Source: Flavobacteriales bacterium (GTDB lineage: Bacteria; Bacteroidota; Bacteroidia; Flavobacteriales; BACL11). Taken from it: a stretch of 27,716 bases of DNA. Every line of letters begins with the position of its first letter. Within the stretch, counting starts at the first letter, position 1. A model generated the notes under the pieces. The model saw only the letters and a list, made by a program, of their open reading frames with translations. It searched no databases and was not told the DNA's origin. Position numbers and translations under genes: made by a program. Positions 1 through 8,559 of this stretch are shown here, piece by piece. The stretch lies in the NCBI GenBank assembly GCA_002728175.1, contig PBVH01000041.1, positions 4,854 to 32,569 on the forward strand, given 5' to 3'.

Positions 1-126
1 TTTTTTGTTTCAATTTATTTAATATCATGTCAAAATATTGAAGTCAAAGACTATAAAAAAAATAGTGAGGAAATTTTAAAAACAAATAATGATACAATAG
101 AAAAAATAAAAATTCCAACTCATTAA
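1..126 (+). CDS. C-terminal part of a very small lipoprotein (start lies upstream of the window)
   Basis: An open frame enters from the left edge and stops at TAA 124-126, leaving 41 visible residues and no start codon. The visible part opens with a hydrophobic stretch ending in Leu-Ile-Ser-Cys followed by Gln, which fits a lipobox with Cys10 of the visible part as the lipidated residue. After the cysteine come only about 31 mostly charged and polar residues rich in Lys, Asn and Glu. If the signal peptide begins just upstream, the whole precursor would be only about 45-50 residues. I do not recognise a family. It converges on lgt, with 15 bases between the two stop codons. The lipobox is seen directly; lipoprotein status is inferred. 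A chance open frame at the edge cannot be fully excluded. Confidence 0.5.
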   Translation, partial: FFVSIYLISCQNIEVKDYKKNSEEILKTNNDTIEKIKIPTH

Positions 127-141
127 GATATTATTTAAAAT

Positions 142-1311
142 TTAACAATTTAACTTTTCCTTTGATTTTTTAATCAAAAAATATGAGCCACTTATTCCAA
201 TGACAAGTAGGCAAAAAGAAATTATTTCAGCTTGAGTAATTCCATTTAAAATATCATATTCGTTATTAATTCTAACTTTTTCAATCATAAAACGTTCAAT
301 TCCATTTAAGAATAAATAAATACAAAATAAAACACCGCTAGTTTTTATTTTTTTTCTAATTCTCCATAGAAAAAGAAAGAAAAATGTACATATTACAGTT
401 TCATAAAATGCAGTTGGCCAAACTGGATTAGAAAGCTCGTAGCAATATGGATACCACACTTCACTTCCACAATCTTGCATAGGTACACCTTCTCTTATAA
501 CATTATGTGGAAACTTATAGCTCCACATCCAGTCAGGTAAAAAACTCATCCATTCTGGTTTAGGTGATAAATTATCAATTCCCCAATCTCCATCTCCAGA
601 CATTTGACATCCAATTCTTCCAACCCCATATGCTAACATTAAACTTGGAGCGGTAGCATCACATATTATTAGTGGACGTAAGTTATACTTTTTAGTATAC
701 CACAAAACACCCACTGCACCACCAATAAGACCTCCGTAAAAAGTTAAACCGCTAAATGAAATTAATTGTCCAACTGGGTCTTTTAGAAATAAGTCAAAGT
801 TCTCTAAATTATGAAAAATCTTTGCTCCAATAATTCCAGAAATAGCTGCTATCATAGTTATGTTTCCTACAAGCTGATAGGGATGAATTTGTGTTGCAAT
901 TTTTTTTGGGGATTCAAGTTGTTCTTTTTTGTTTTTATTCCACTTTAAAAAAGTAAAAATGATTGCAAATAATATTCCACCGCTCAAATGTCCTCTTGTT
1001 GACAAAATAAATGCTTGAGGATTTACAACTAAATCAGAATAATTAAAACATGCTTCAACTAATTTAAATCCAATTAAAAATGACCATAATAAGGAGAAAA
1101 ATAAATCTGAAAAACTTAGTTTAACACCAATTAATTCAAACTTTTCTGTTGGTTTTATAATTCCTAATTTCTCTTTTCTTTTGAGCTCTAATGTTAGTGT
1201 CCAAGAGGCCAATAAAAATGCCATCGCGACCCAAAAACCAAAAGTTTGAATTGGAAGAGGGATATAAATACCAAATAAATCATAAATTAAGTGAGATAGA
1301 GTAGGGTACAT
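142..1311 (-). CDS. lgt: Prolipoprotein diacylglyceryl transferase Lgt
   Basis: Lgt transfers the diacylglyceryl group of phosphatidylglycerol to the lipobox cysteine of prolipoproteins in the inner membrane, the first step of lipoprotein maturation. The 389-residue protein is mostly hydrophobic helices. It carries GLTFYGGLIGG at residues 188-198 and GRIGCQMSGDGDWG at 231-244, the Bacteroidota form of the Lgt signature; Arg232 should correspond to the essential arginine of that motif. The position of the essential His in the E. coli HGGLIGG motif is taken by Tyr192. It is longer than typical Lgt proteins (about 260-300 residues), with extra sequence before the first motif, including a Lys-rich segment around residues 120-140. 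The ATG shares one base with the mtaB stop (TAATG), implying translational coupling and co-transcription from the mtaB promoter. Several lipoprotein substrates are encoded in this window. Confidence 0.93.
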   Translation of the reverse strand: MYPTLSHLIYDLFGIYIPLPIQTFGFWVAMAFLLASWTLTLELKRKEKLGIIKPTEKFELIGVKLSFSDLFFSLLWSFLIGFKLVEACFNYSDLVVNPQAFILSTRGHLSGGILFAIIFTFLKWNKNKKEQLESPKKIATQIHPYQLVGNITMIAAISGIIGAKIFHNLENFDLFLKDPVGQLISFSGLTFYGGLIGGAVGVLWYTKKYNLRPLIICDATAPSLMLAYGVGRIGCQMSGDGDWGIDNLSPKPEWMSFLPDWMWSYKFPHNVIREGVPMQDCGSEVWYPYCYELSNPVWPTAFYETVICTFFFLFLWRIRKKIKTSGVLFCIYLFLNGIERFMIEKVRINNEYDILNGITQAEIISFCLLVIGISGSYFLIKKSKEKLNC

Positions 1312-2603
1312 TAAATAAATTTTGCTGTCATTAATCCGTCATTTTCAATATTAAATAAACTAACACTTTTAATTGTTTGACAAATTTCATGATTGTATTT
1401 TGTTTTAACTTTTATATAGTTCTCAGTAAATCCAAACATCATCCCGTCCTTGTTATGATTTTCAAATAAAACTTTAAAATTACCATTTAAATTTTTTTCA
1501 TAAAATTTTCTTTGTAGTTTTTCTGATAAAATTCTTAGTTGCTTGCTTCTTAGTGATTTAACTTGTTTGCTGACTTTTCCTTCAAGATTTATTGCTTGAG
1601 TGTTTTCTCTTTCTGAATATGAAAATACGTGTAGATAGGATAAATTTAATTTTCTTATAAAATCTAAAGTTTTATTAAATTCTTCATCTGTTTCACCAGG
1701 AAAACCTACAATGACGTCAGCTCCAATACATACATTTTCAATTTTTTTAGAAATATTATTAATTTTTTCTAAGTATAATTTAGTTTTATATCTTCTACGC
1801 ATCTTACCTAATATAAGATCTGAGCCTGATTGTAATGGTATATGAAAGTGGGGCATAAACTTTTTAGAGTTTTTCACAACATCAATCATTTCGTCAGTAA
1901 TTAAGTTTGGCTCAATTGATGATATCCTGTATCTTTCAACACCTTTAACTTTATCTAGTTCTTTAATAAGATTTGTAAAAGTTTTATTTTTATTATCATA
2001 AGTTCCTATATTAACACCAGTTATAACAATTTCTTTAATTCCTTGATTTACAATTTTTTTTGCATTGGCAACAATATTTTCAATACTATCACTTCTGTTT
2101 TTTCCTCTTGCAAAGGGAATAGTACAATATGAACATGTGTAGTTGCATCCATCTTGAATTTTTAAAAAAGAACGTGTTCTATCGTTCAAAGAGTAAGCAC
2201 TGTTATATTCTAAGTTTTCAATTTCGCAACCATGTATTTCAGCTTTATTTTTTTTATTTAAATTATTTAATAGATTCGGAATATTAAACTTATCGTTGGC
2301 ACCCAAAACCATATCTACACCCTCAATTTTAGTAATTTCTTTTGGTTTCAATTGAGCATAACATCCAGTTACTATAATTAATGCATTAGGTGATTTTTCT
2401 TTAGCTTTTCTAATTATCCTCCGACAATTTTTGTTAGCATTCTCAGTCACTGAGCAAGTATTAATTACATATAAATCGGCAACTCTATCAAAATCAGTGA
2501 TGATAAAACCTTTACTTTTTAATTGTCTTGAGATTGTTGAAGTCTCGGAAAAATTCAGTTTGCATCCTAAAGTATAGAATGCTGCTCTTTTATTTTGATA
2601 CAT
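1311..2603 (-). CDS. mtaB: tRNA t6A37 methylthiotransferase MtaB
   Basis: This radical SAM enzyme adds a methylthio group to N6-threonylcarbamoyladenosine at position 37 of ANN-decoding tRNAs, giving ms2t6A. The 430 residues have the full three-part layout. The N-terminal UPF0004 domain has three conserved cysteines, Cys14 (TLGCKLN), Cys50 (INTCSVT) and Cys81 (VTGCYAQ), that bind the auxiliary 4Fe-4S cluster. The radical SAM CxxxCxxC motif is Cys153, Cys157 and Cys160. A C-terminal TRAM-like region follows. TLGCKLN rather than TYGCQMN separates MtaB from MiaB, and the length fits. It is the first gene of a two-gene unit with lgt, which it overlaps by one base. The start at 2601-2603 lies only four bases from a strong promoter-like box, suggesting a leaderless or nearly leaderless message. 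Confidence 0.93.
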   Translation of the reverse strand: MYQNKRAAFYTLGCKLNFSETSTISRQLKSKGFIITDFDRVADLYVINTCSVTENANKNCRRIIRKAKEKSPNALIIVTGCYAQLKPKEITKIEGVDMVLGANDKFNIPNLLNNLNKKNKAEIHGCEIENLEYNSAYSLNDRTRSFLKIQDGCNYTCSYCTIPFARGKNRSDSIENIVANAKKIVNQGIKEIVITGVNIGTYDNKNKTFTNLIKELDKVKGVERYRISSIEPNLITDEMIDVVKNSKKFMPHFHIPLQSGSDLILGKMRRRYKTKLYLEKINNISKKIENVCIGADVIVGFPGETDEEFNKTLDFIRKLNLSYLHVFSYSERENTQAINLEGKVSKQVKSLRSKQLRILSEKLQRKFYEKNLNGNFKVLFENHNKDGMMFGFTENYIKVKTKYNHEICQTIKSVSLFNIENDGLMTAKFI

Positions 2604-2607
2604 TTTG

Positions 2608-2636
2608 CAAAATTAGAAAACTAATGTTATTATCAA
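2608..2636 (-). promoter_or_regulatory. Bacteroidota-type promoter of mtaB-lgt
   Basis: On the minus strand TTG (2634-2636) is followed after 18 bases by TAATTTTG (2608-2615), a perfect match to the Bacteroidota -7 consensus TAnnTTTG with a -33 TTG. The last base of the box is four bases from the mtaB ATG, so transcription should start at or within a few bases of the start codon. The match is visible; promoter activity is inferred. Confidence 0.55.
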
Positions 2637-2699
2637 TAATTGAAACTAAATTTATTAATGTTTCGTTAATGTAAACTATAAACAAAAAATTTTAAATGC

Positions 2700-5600
2700 A
2701 TGTTTTTAATTTTGGTTAATAATTTTACTAGTCTTTTAAAAAAATATTTTTTGTTTAAAAACAGTTCTTTTACTTATTTCCTAATCCTATTAGTTATGAT
2801 GTTGCATCCAAACATCTCAACCTCTCAAATACAAGTAGTTGCAGATTTTACGACACTAACTGATAAAACAGGATGTGGGTCATTAGTTGTTGAGTTTAAA
2901 GATTTATCAACAGGTAATCCAAACACATGGCTATGGGATTTTGGAAATGGTAATACATCAAACTTACAACATCCAATCACAGTTTATTCTTCACCTGGTA
3001 CTTACAGTGTGTCATTAACTGTTTCTAATCAATCTTCAAATGATATAAAGTATATGAATGCATATATAAAGATATTTGAAGAACCACAAGCTAATTTTTC
3101 CATAGTTGGAAATAATATGGGTTGTACTCCTTTTATAGTAATATTTGAAGACAATTCAAATTCAAATTCACAACTAGTTAATTGGCAATGGGATTTTGGT
3201 GATGGTGGTTCAAGTAATTTGCAAAATCCAAATTATGAATTTAATTATGAGGGTTTATATACTGTTTCGCTATCAGTTGAAGATATAAATGGATGTGAAA
3301 ATCTTATATCACAATCAAACAGCGTTAAAGTGAATAATACTCCTATAGCAGATTTTGAAGCAGATATTACTTTCTCGTGTAATAGTAGTGAGATTGTTCG
3401 GTTTACTAATAATAGTGTTAATGCAGTTAATTACTTTTGGGATTTTGGTGATGGTACAACATCATATTTAGCTAGCCCTTCACACAATTATTCAGCCGGT
3501 TCTTACACCGTTAAGTTATATGCATACAATGGGATATGTTCTGATACACTTGTTAAAACAACATATATAGAAATAGGAACATTATTGTATCCTACATTTA
3601 CAACTGATGTAAGAGATGGTTGTGAAAATCTATTAGTACAATTTACTGATGAAACTTCCAATAATCCAGATACATGGTTTTGGGATTTTGGTGATGGTAA
3701 TACTTCAACATTACAAAATCCAACTAATAATTATTTAAACCCTGGATTGTACACTATATCTTTAACAACAAGTATATCTGGACAGTGTGTCAGAACTATT
3801 ACTTATCCCGCGACTATTGAAGTGTTTCCAAAACCAGATATAAACTTCAATTTTGATAATAACTATGGTTGTACATTACCAGTTGATATACAATTTTTTG
3901 ATAACACAAATAACGCTGTTAGTTGGAACTGGCATTTTTCTAATGGAACAACACTACACGGTGATGATCCAATTTTAACAATTAACAATTATGGAGTGTA
4001 TGATTTAAGTTTAACCTCTGTTAATTCATTTGGATGTGCATCAAATAAGCAGTTTGACAGCTTAATTATTATTGAAGATATAGATATTAATATTGCTTCA
4101 AATACTCAACAGGGATGCTCACCCTTATATGTTAATTTTTTTGATACCTCAAATACAATTGTACCTATCGTAGATTATTTGTGGGATTTTGGTAATGGAA
4201 CCACATCAAATCAAATTCTACCAAATACTAGTTATTTGTCTTCAAATTTTTATGATGTTAAATTAACTGTTACAAACGATAATGGTTGTGTGGCAAGTAA
4301 AATATTTAATGAATTTATTAAAGTAAATACAACACCTATTATTGATTTTGAAGTATCTAGTATTCAGTTATGCGCTGGTGAGGATGTATATTTTAATAAT
4401 TTATCATCTCCAACGAATTTAATTACTAATTGGCTTTGGGATTTTGGAAATGGTGATACGTCATCATTATTTAATCCAGTTTACCAATATCAAACTTCTA
4501 GTACATATGATATTTCTTTAATAGCTAGTATAGATGGTTGTAAAGATAGCTTAACATTAGTTGATTATATTGAAGTGATAGATCCAAATTCTTATTTTGA
4601 AGAAAATTATAATTGTGTAAATCCGTTACAAGTTAATTTTACAGATCTTTCATCTGGTGCAGATAGTTATTTTTGGGATTTTGGTGATGGTAATACCTCA
4701 ACATTACAAAATCCAATCCATCAGTTTAATTCTAGAGGAGTTTATAATGTAAGCTTAAATGTTTATAACAATATGACTGGTTGTTCACATACTTTCTCCA
4801 AGATAGTTACAATAACTTTACCACAAGCACATTTCGACTATTTAATTAATGCAAGTAATTCTTACGCAGATTCATTGGGTTGTAAACCTCATCAAGCTCA
4901 TCTGGTTAATAATTCCCAAGATTGTGCTTATTATAAAGTTATTTGGTCAGATGGATATATTGGTCATGGTAGAACAGATCATTTAATTCAAGACACAGGA
5001 TATTTTGATGTTACTATGGCAATTTGGGATATTCATGGATGTAAAGATACTTTTGTGTACAATAATATGTATCATGTATCAGAAGTATATGCAGACTTTG
5101 ATTTGTTAAACGTGTCAGGATGTGATTCAATGATTGTTAGTTTTGAAAATTTATCTGATGATTATCAAAATGTTATTTGGAGTTTTGGTGACGGTATTAC
5201 ATCTTCTTTAGACAATGTTACTCACACATATTTAGATACTGGAGTTTACGATGTGGGATTGTATATTGAGTCAGATATTGGCTGTAAAGATACTATTTAT
5301 AAAAAAGAATTTATTTCTTTTCAATTTCCACAAGCTGATTTTACATCAGATAAACAAAATATTTGTGATGGTGATTTAGTTGAGTTTTTTGATTTGTCAA
5401 ATGGTAAGGGACTCACATATCATTGGGACTTTGGTAACGGAAATACAAGCAATCAAAAGAATCCAAAAGAAATTTTTAGTTTTGTCAATAATTATGATAT
5501 TACTTTAACAGTAACAGATAGTCTTGGTTGTTCTAACACAAAGCAAGTATCTGATTTTATAAAGATTCAAAAACCTGTTTCTAATTTTGTTTACAGTAAT

Positions 5601-8525
5601 GTTAGTTCAAATTGTCCTCCTTTAATTTCATCATTTATTGATAGTTCATCAATTGATGTTGTATCATGGAAATGGACATTTAGTGATGGGGGAGTATCGA
5701 CGCTTCAAAATCCAACTCATTTATTTTCTTCTTCAGGCTCTTTTGATGTCTCGCTTGAAGTTATGAATAGCTATGGTTGTAAAAATAAGATAATTAAAGA
5801 TAGTATTATTAACATATATGGACCAATAGGTACTTTTATTATTTCTGATACAGTTCTGTGTGAAGGTGATACGGTTAATTATGAACCAATTGTACAAAAC
5901 ACAGACTATTACTTGTGGGATTTTGGTAATGGAATAATTTCTAGTGATACTTTTCCAGAACATGTTTATCAAGGAAATGGAAGCTACATACCAAGTTTAG
6001 TTATTCAAAATATGTCTGGATGTCAAAAAACAATTAATAACAATAATATAATTTCTGTTAACCCTTTACCTACTGGTGAATATTTTTTATCTGATTCAGT
6101 TGTTTGCAAAGGAGAGTTTATAAATTTCATACCAAACGTTTCAAATACAGACCATTATAATTGGAGTTTTGGTGATGGAAACACATCCAACGATATAAGT
6201 CCTCAGCACATGTTTCAATCTGATGGTATATTTTATTGTAATTTAAGCTTGGAAAACAATTTTGGCTGCAAAAAAAATTATGACAACAAAAAAATTATTG
6301 TTAATCCTGTTCCTAGTGGATCATATTCAGTCTCAAAGACCAATATCTGTCAAAATGATACTGTCTATTTTTCACCTAATGTAATAAATACCGATAATTT
6401 TACTTGGAAATTTGGTGACGGAAATATTTCAAATAATATTTTTTCTACTCATAAATTCAGATATAGTGGAGTGTACACGACAAGTTTAATAATAGAAAAT
6501 ATTTTTGGGTGTAAAGATTCAATTTCTAATGCCAACATCATTGTCGATTCTACTTTTATTGACTTGGGCAATGATTTAGAAATATGTTTAGGTGAAAGCA
6601 TACAAATTCATGCAATTGGAAACTTATCAAGTTTTTTATTTATTCCTTCATTAGGTCTTTCTGATTCAAATGTATTTAATCCTATTGCATCTCCTTTGGT
6701 AACAACAACATATGTTGTTGAGCATTTTAACACTTTATGTAATGTCAAAGATACAATAGAAATTATTGTTCATGATGATATTCCATCAGCTAGTATTTTT
6801 TCAACAAATCATTGTGATGGAGATACAGTAAAATTCTCTGCATTTTCTGGTCTTTCTAACAATAATATTAGCTGGGATTGGAGTTTTGGATCAAACATAC
6901 AAAACCCATCATTACCTTTAGGTGTTGGCACTCATCAAATTAGTCTAACTGTAGGTAATTTAGATAATAATTGTTATGATACAGTTAATAAAGATATTAT
7001 AATTTATCCACTTCCAAATGCAGAATTTATAGCTAATGATATTTGTTTTGGAGATACGCTTTTCGTTCAAAATCATTTTAGTCAAGATGTTGTAAAGTGG
7101 ATATATGATATGGGTGATAATAAAGATATGTTGTATGATTTAAATCCATCTTATTTATATTCTCATCCTGGCACATACGTTCCATTCGTCAAGGTTGTCA
7201 CGAACCATGGCTGTGAAGATATGTTTTTAGATACAATTAATATAAAACATGTTCCAAATGCTGATTTTTTCTCTGAAGACGCATGTGTAGGAAATAAAAC
7301 CACACTAATAGATAATTCAACTGTTGAAAATGGAAATATTATTTCTTTCAAATGGGACTTTGGAGATAAATCAATAAAAAGATTTGATTCTTCTGTTATA
7401 CATACATACACTAATCCTGGCACATACAATATTATTTTGAATGTATTTTCTGATAATGGATGCTCAAGTTATAAGCTAAAAGAGATTGAAATATTCGATT
7501 TGCCAACTGTAAAATTTAATACATTAAATCAGTGTATTGATGAGACAATAAATTTTTATGATGCTTCTATTTCTACAAATGGATTAATAAAAAAATGGAA
7601 ATGGACCTTAAATGAAGCTCATGATAGTTTTTATGACAAAAATATTTCTTATAAATTTAATAATGCGGGGCTTCACAATATAAGATTGTTTGTTGAAGAT
7701 GAAAAAGGTTGTTCTAACAGATATGAAGAAAAAATAAGAATTTATGAATTACCAACTGTTTCTTTTATCTCTGACACTTCAATATGCTTAGCAGAAGAGT
7801 TGCTATTACAAGATAATTCCTATGCAAACTATCAAACTGTTAATCGCTGGCAATGGGACTTAGGTGATGGTACTATTTTAAATTCTAAAGATATTAAGCA
7901 TATCTATCAATTCTCTGGTAATTATGATATTAAATTAAAAGTTACAACATCTCAAAATTGTATAAATCAAATATCAAAAACATCATACGTGTCTGTTAAA
8001 GAATCTCCAGTTGTAAAATTTAAATCAAATAAAAGTATTACCAATGAATTAGATCCAATTATTGAATTTTATAATAATACTAATGGAAATAATGATTATC
8101 ATTGGGACTTTGGTAATGGTCAAAAATCAAATGAATTAAATCCCATTATTGAATTTGAAAATTCAGGAAATTATAATGTTATTTTAAAAGCTATAAGTGC
8201 TACAGGATGTGTTGATTCTAGTATTAGTACAATTAGTGTATATCCAAAAATGACAATTTATATACCTAATGCATTTACTCCTAATAACGACGGTTTTAAT
8301 GATTATTTTGAAGTAAACGTCAATTCTATTTCTTTTTATGAAATTCATGTATATAACAGATGGGGTGAAAAAATCTTTTATTCTAGTAATGAATTAAATT
8401 CTTGGAATGGATCTGATTTTAATGGTACAGTTGTTCCAAACGGTGTTTATCTATATCATATTAATATTATTGATCAAAATGGTAAAGATTGGGTATATAA
8501 TGGTGAAATCAATCTTTTAAGGTGA
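2700..8525 (+). CDS. Giant secreted PKD-repeat protein with T9SS type B sorting domain
   Basis: This 1941-residue precursor is probably a cell-surface or secreted adhesin-like protein. After a hydrophobic segment at about residues 27-36 it consists almost wholly of tandem PKD-like modules of about 80-90 residues. I count about 21 by eye, recognisable by WDFGDGNTS-type cores. One non-PKD Ig-like module (about residues 1286-1358, LGND...LGLSD...TTTYVV) sits among them. Most modules have one cysteine near the start and a second in an NGC/GCK motif near the end, suggesting one disulfide each. Residues 1851-1941 (IPNAFTPNNDGFNDYF..., YNRWGEKIF, NGVYLY) are a gliding-motility-associated type B T9SS sorting domain. 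The annotated ATG gives a long n-region; a TTG at 2751-2753 (codon 18) would give a more typical signal peptide. A ligand cannot be told from the sequence, and no T9SS machinery lies nearby. Confidence 0.9.
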   Translation: MFLILVNNFTSLLKKYFLFKNSSFTYFLILLVMMLHPNISTSQIQVVADFTTLTDKTGCGSLVVEFKDLSTGNPNTWLWDFGNGNTSNLQHPITVYSSPGTYSVSLTVSNQSSNDIKYMNAYIKIFEEPQANFSIVGNNMGCTPFIVIFEDNSNSNSQLVNWQWDFGDGGSSNLQNPNYEFNYEGLYTVSLSVEDINGCENLISQSNSVKVNNTPIADFEADITFSCNSSEIVRFTNNSVNAVNYFWDFGDGTTSYLASPSHNYSAGSYTVKLYAYNGICSDTLVKTTYIEIGTLLYPTFTTDVRDGCENLLVQFTDETSNNPDTWFWDFGDGNTSTLQNPTNNYLNPGLYTISLTTSISGQCVRTITYPATIEVFPKPDINFNFDNNYGCTLPVDIQFFDNTNNAVSWNWHFSNGTTLHGDDPILTINNYGVYDLSLTSVNSFGCASNKQFDSLIIIEDIDINIASNTQQGCSPLYVNFFDTSNTIVPIVDYLWDFGNGTTSNQILPNTSYLSSNFYDVKLTVTNDNGCVASKIFNEFIKVNTTPIIDFEVSSIQLCAGEDVYFNNLSSPTNLITNWLWDFGNGDTSSLFNPVYQYQTSSTYDISLIASIDGCKDSLTLVDYIEVIDPNSYFEENYNCVNPLQVNFTDLSSGADSYFWDFGDGNTSTLQNPIHQFNSRGVYNVSLNVYNNMTGCSHTFSKIVTITLPQAHFDYLINASNSYADSLGCKPHQAHLVNNSQDCAYYKVIWSDGYIGHGRTDHLIQDTGYFDVTMAIWDIHGCKDTFVYNNMYHVSEVYADFDLLNVSGCDSMIVSFENLSDDYQNVIWSFGDGITSSLDNVTHTYLDTGVYDVGLYIESDIGCKDTIYKKEFISFQFPQADFTSDKQNICDGDLVEFFDLSNGKGLTYHWDFGNGNTSNQKNPKEIFSFVNNYDITLTVTDSLGCSNTKQVSDFIKIQKPVSNFVYSNVSSNCPPLISSFIDSSSIDVVSWKWTFSDGGVSTLQNPTHLFSSSGSFDVSLEVMNSYGCKNKIIKDSIINIYGPIGTFIISDTVLCEGDTVNYEPIVQNTDYYLWDFGNGIISSDTFPEHVYQGNGSYIPSLVIQNMSGCQKTINNNNIISVNPLPTGEYFLSDSVVCKGEFINFIPNVSNTDHYNWSFGDGNTSNDISPQHMFQSDGIFYCNLSLENNFGCKKNYDNKKIIVNPVPSGSYSVSKTNICQNDTVYFSPNVINTDNFTWKFGDGNISNNIFSTHKFRYSGVYTTSLIIENIFGCKDSISNANIIVDSTFIDLGNDLEICLGESIQIHAIGNLSSFLFIPSLGLSDSNVFNPIASPLVTTTYVVEHFNTLCNVKDTIEIIVHDDIPSASIFSTNHCDGDTVKFSAFSGLSNNNISWDWSFGSNIQNPSLPLGVGTHQISLTVGNLDNNCYDTVNKDIIIYPLPNAEFIANDICFGDTLFVQNHFSQDVVKWIYDMGDNKDMLYDLNPSYLYSHPGTYVPFVKVVTNHGCEDMFLDTINIKHVPNADFFSEDACVGNKTTLIDNSTVENGNIISFKWDFGDKSIKRFDSSVIHTYTNPGTYNIILNVFSDNGCSSYKLKEIEIFDLPTVKFNTLNQCIDETINFYDASISTNGLIKKWKWTLNEAHDSFYDKNISYKFNNAGLHNIRLFVEDEKGCSNRYEEKIRIYELPTVSFISDTSICLAEELLLQDNSYANYQTVNRWQWDLGDGTILNSKDIKHIYQFSGNYDIKLKVTTSQNCINQISKTSYVSVKESPVVKFKSNKSITNELDPIIEFYNNTNGNNDYHWDFGNGQKSNELNPIIEFENSGNYNVILKAISATGCVDSSISTISVYPKMTIYIPNAFTPNNDGFNDYFEVNVNSISFYEIHVYNRWGEKIFYSSNELNSWNGSDFNGTVVPNGVYLYHINIIDQNGKDWVYNGEINLLR
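3678..3723 (+). repeat. 46-bp direct repeat, copy 1, inside the PKD gene
   Basis: This segment, coding from residue 327 through a WDFGDGNTSTLQNP core, matches 4671-4716 at 45 of 46 bases. The only difference is a synonymous T/C. Other PKD cores in the gene are much less alike in DNA. Confidence 0.8.
4671..4716 (+). repeat. 46-bp direct repeat, copy 2, inside the PKD gene
   Basis: Second copy of the block at 3678-3723, in the same reading phase, coding from residue 658. The two copies are 993 bases (331 codons) apart, so recombination between them would remove or add modules without changing frame. Confidence 0.8.
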
Positions 8526-8529
8526 TTAA

Positions 8530-8558
8530 TTATTAAATTAGCTGACTTAATTTAATAA
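8530..8558. repeat. Perfect 11-bp AT-only inverted repeat between the PKD gene and the binding-protein gene
   Basis: TTATTAAATTA (8530-8540) is followed by a 7-base loop GCTGACT and its exact reverse complement (8548-8558). It fills nearly all of the 34-base gap after the PKD stop codon and ends one base before the ATG at 8560. It has no GC pairs and no following U-tract, so it does not look like a standard intrinsic terminator. It may be a weak terminator or mRNA 3' end, or a structure controlling initiation of the next gene. Confidence 0.5.
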
Positions 8559-8559
8559 A

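Noticed and set aside
5733..7429. Open frames on the minus strand inside the giant PKD gene (5733-5972 and 7163-7429)
   Set aside because: They lie wholly within a clear, domain-rich coding frame and have no recognisable features; treated as shadows of the repeat coding sequence.
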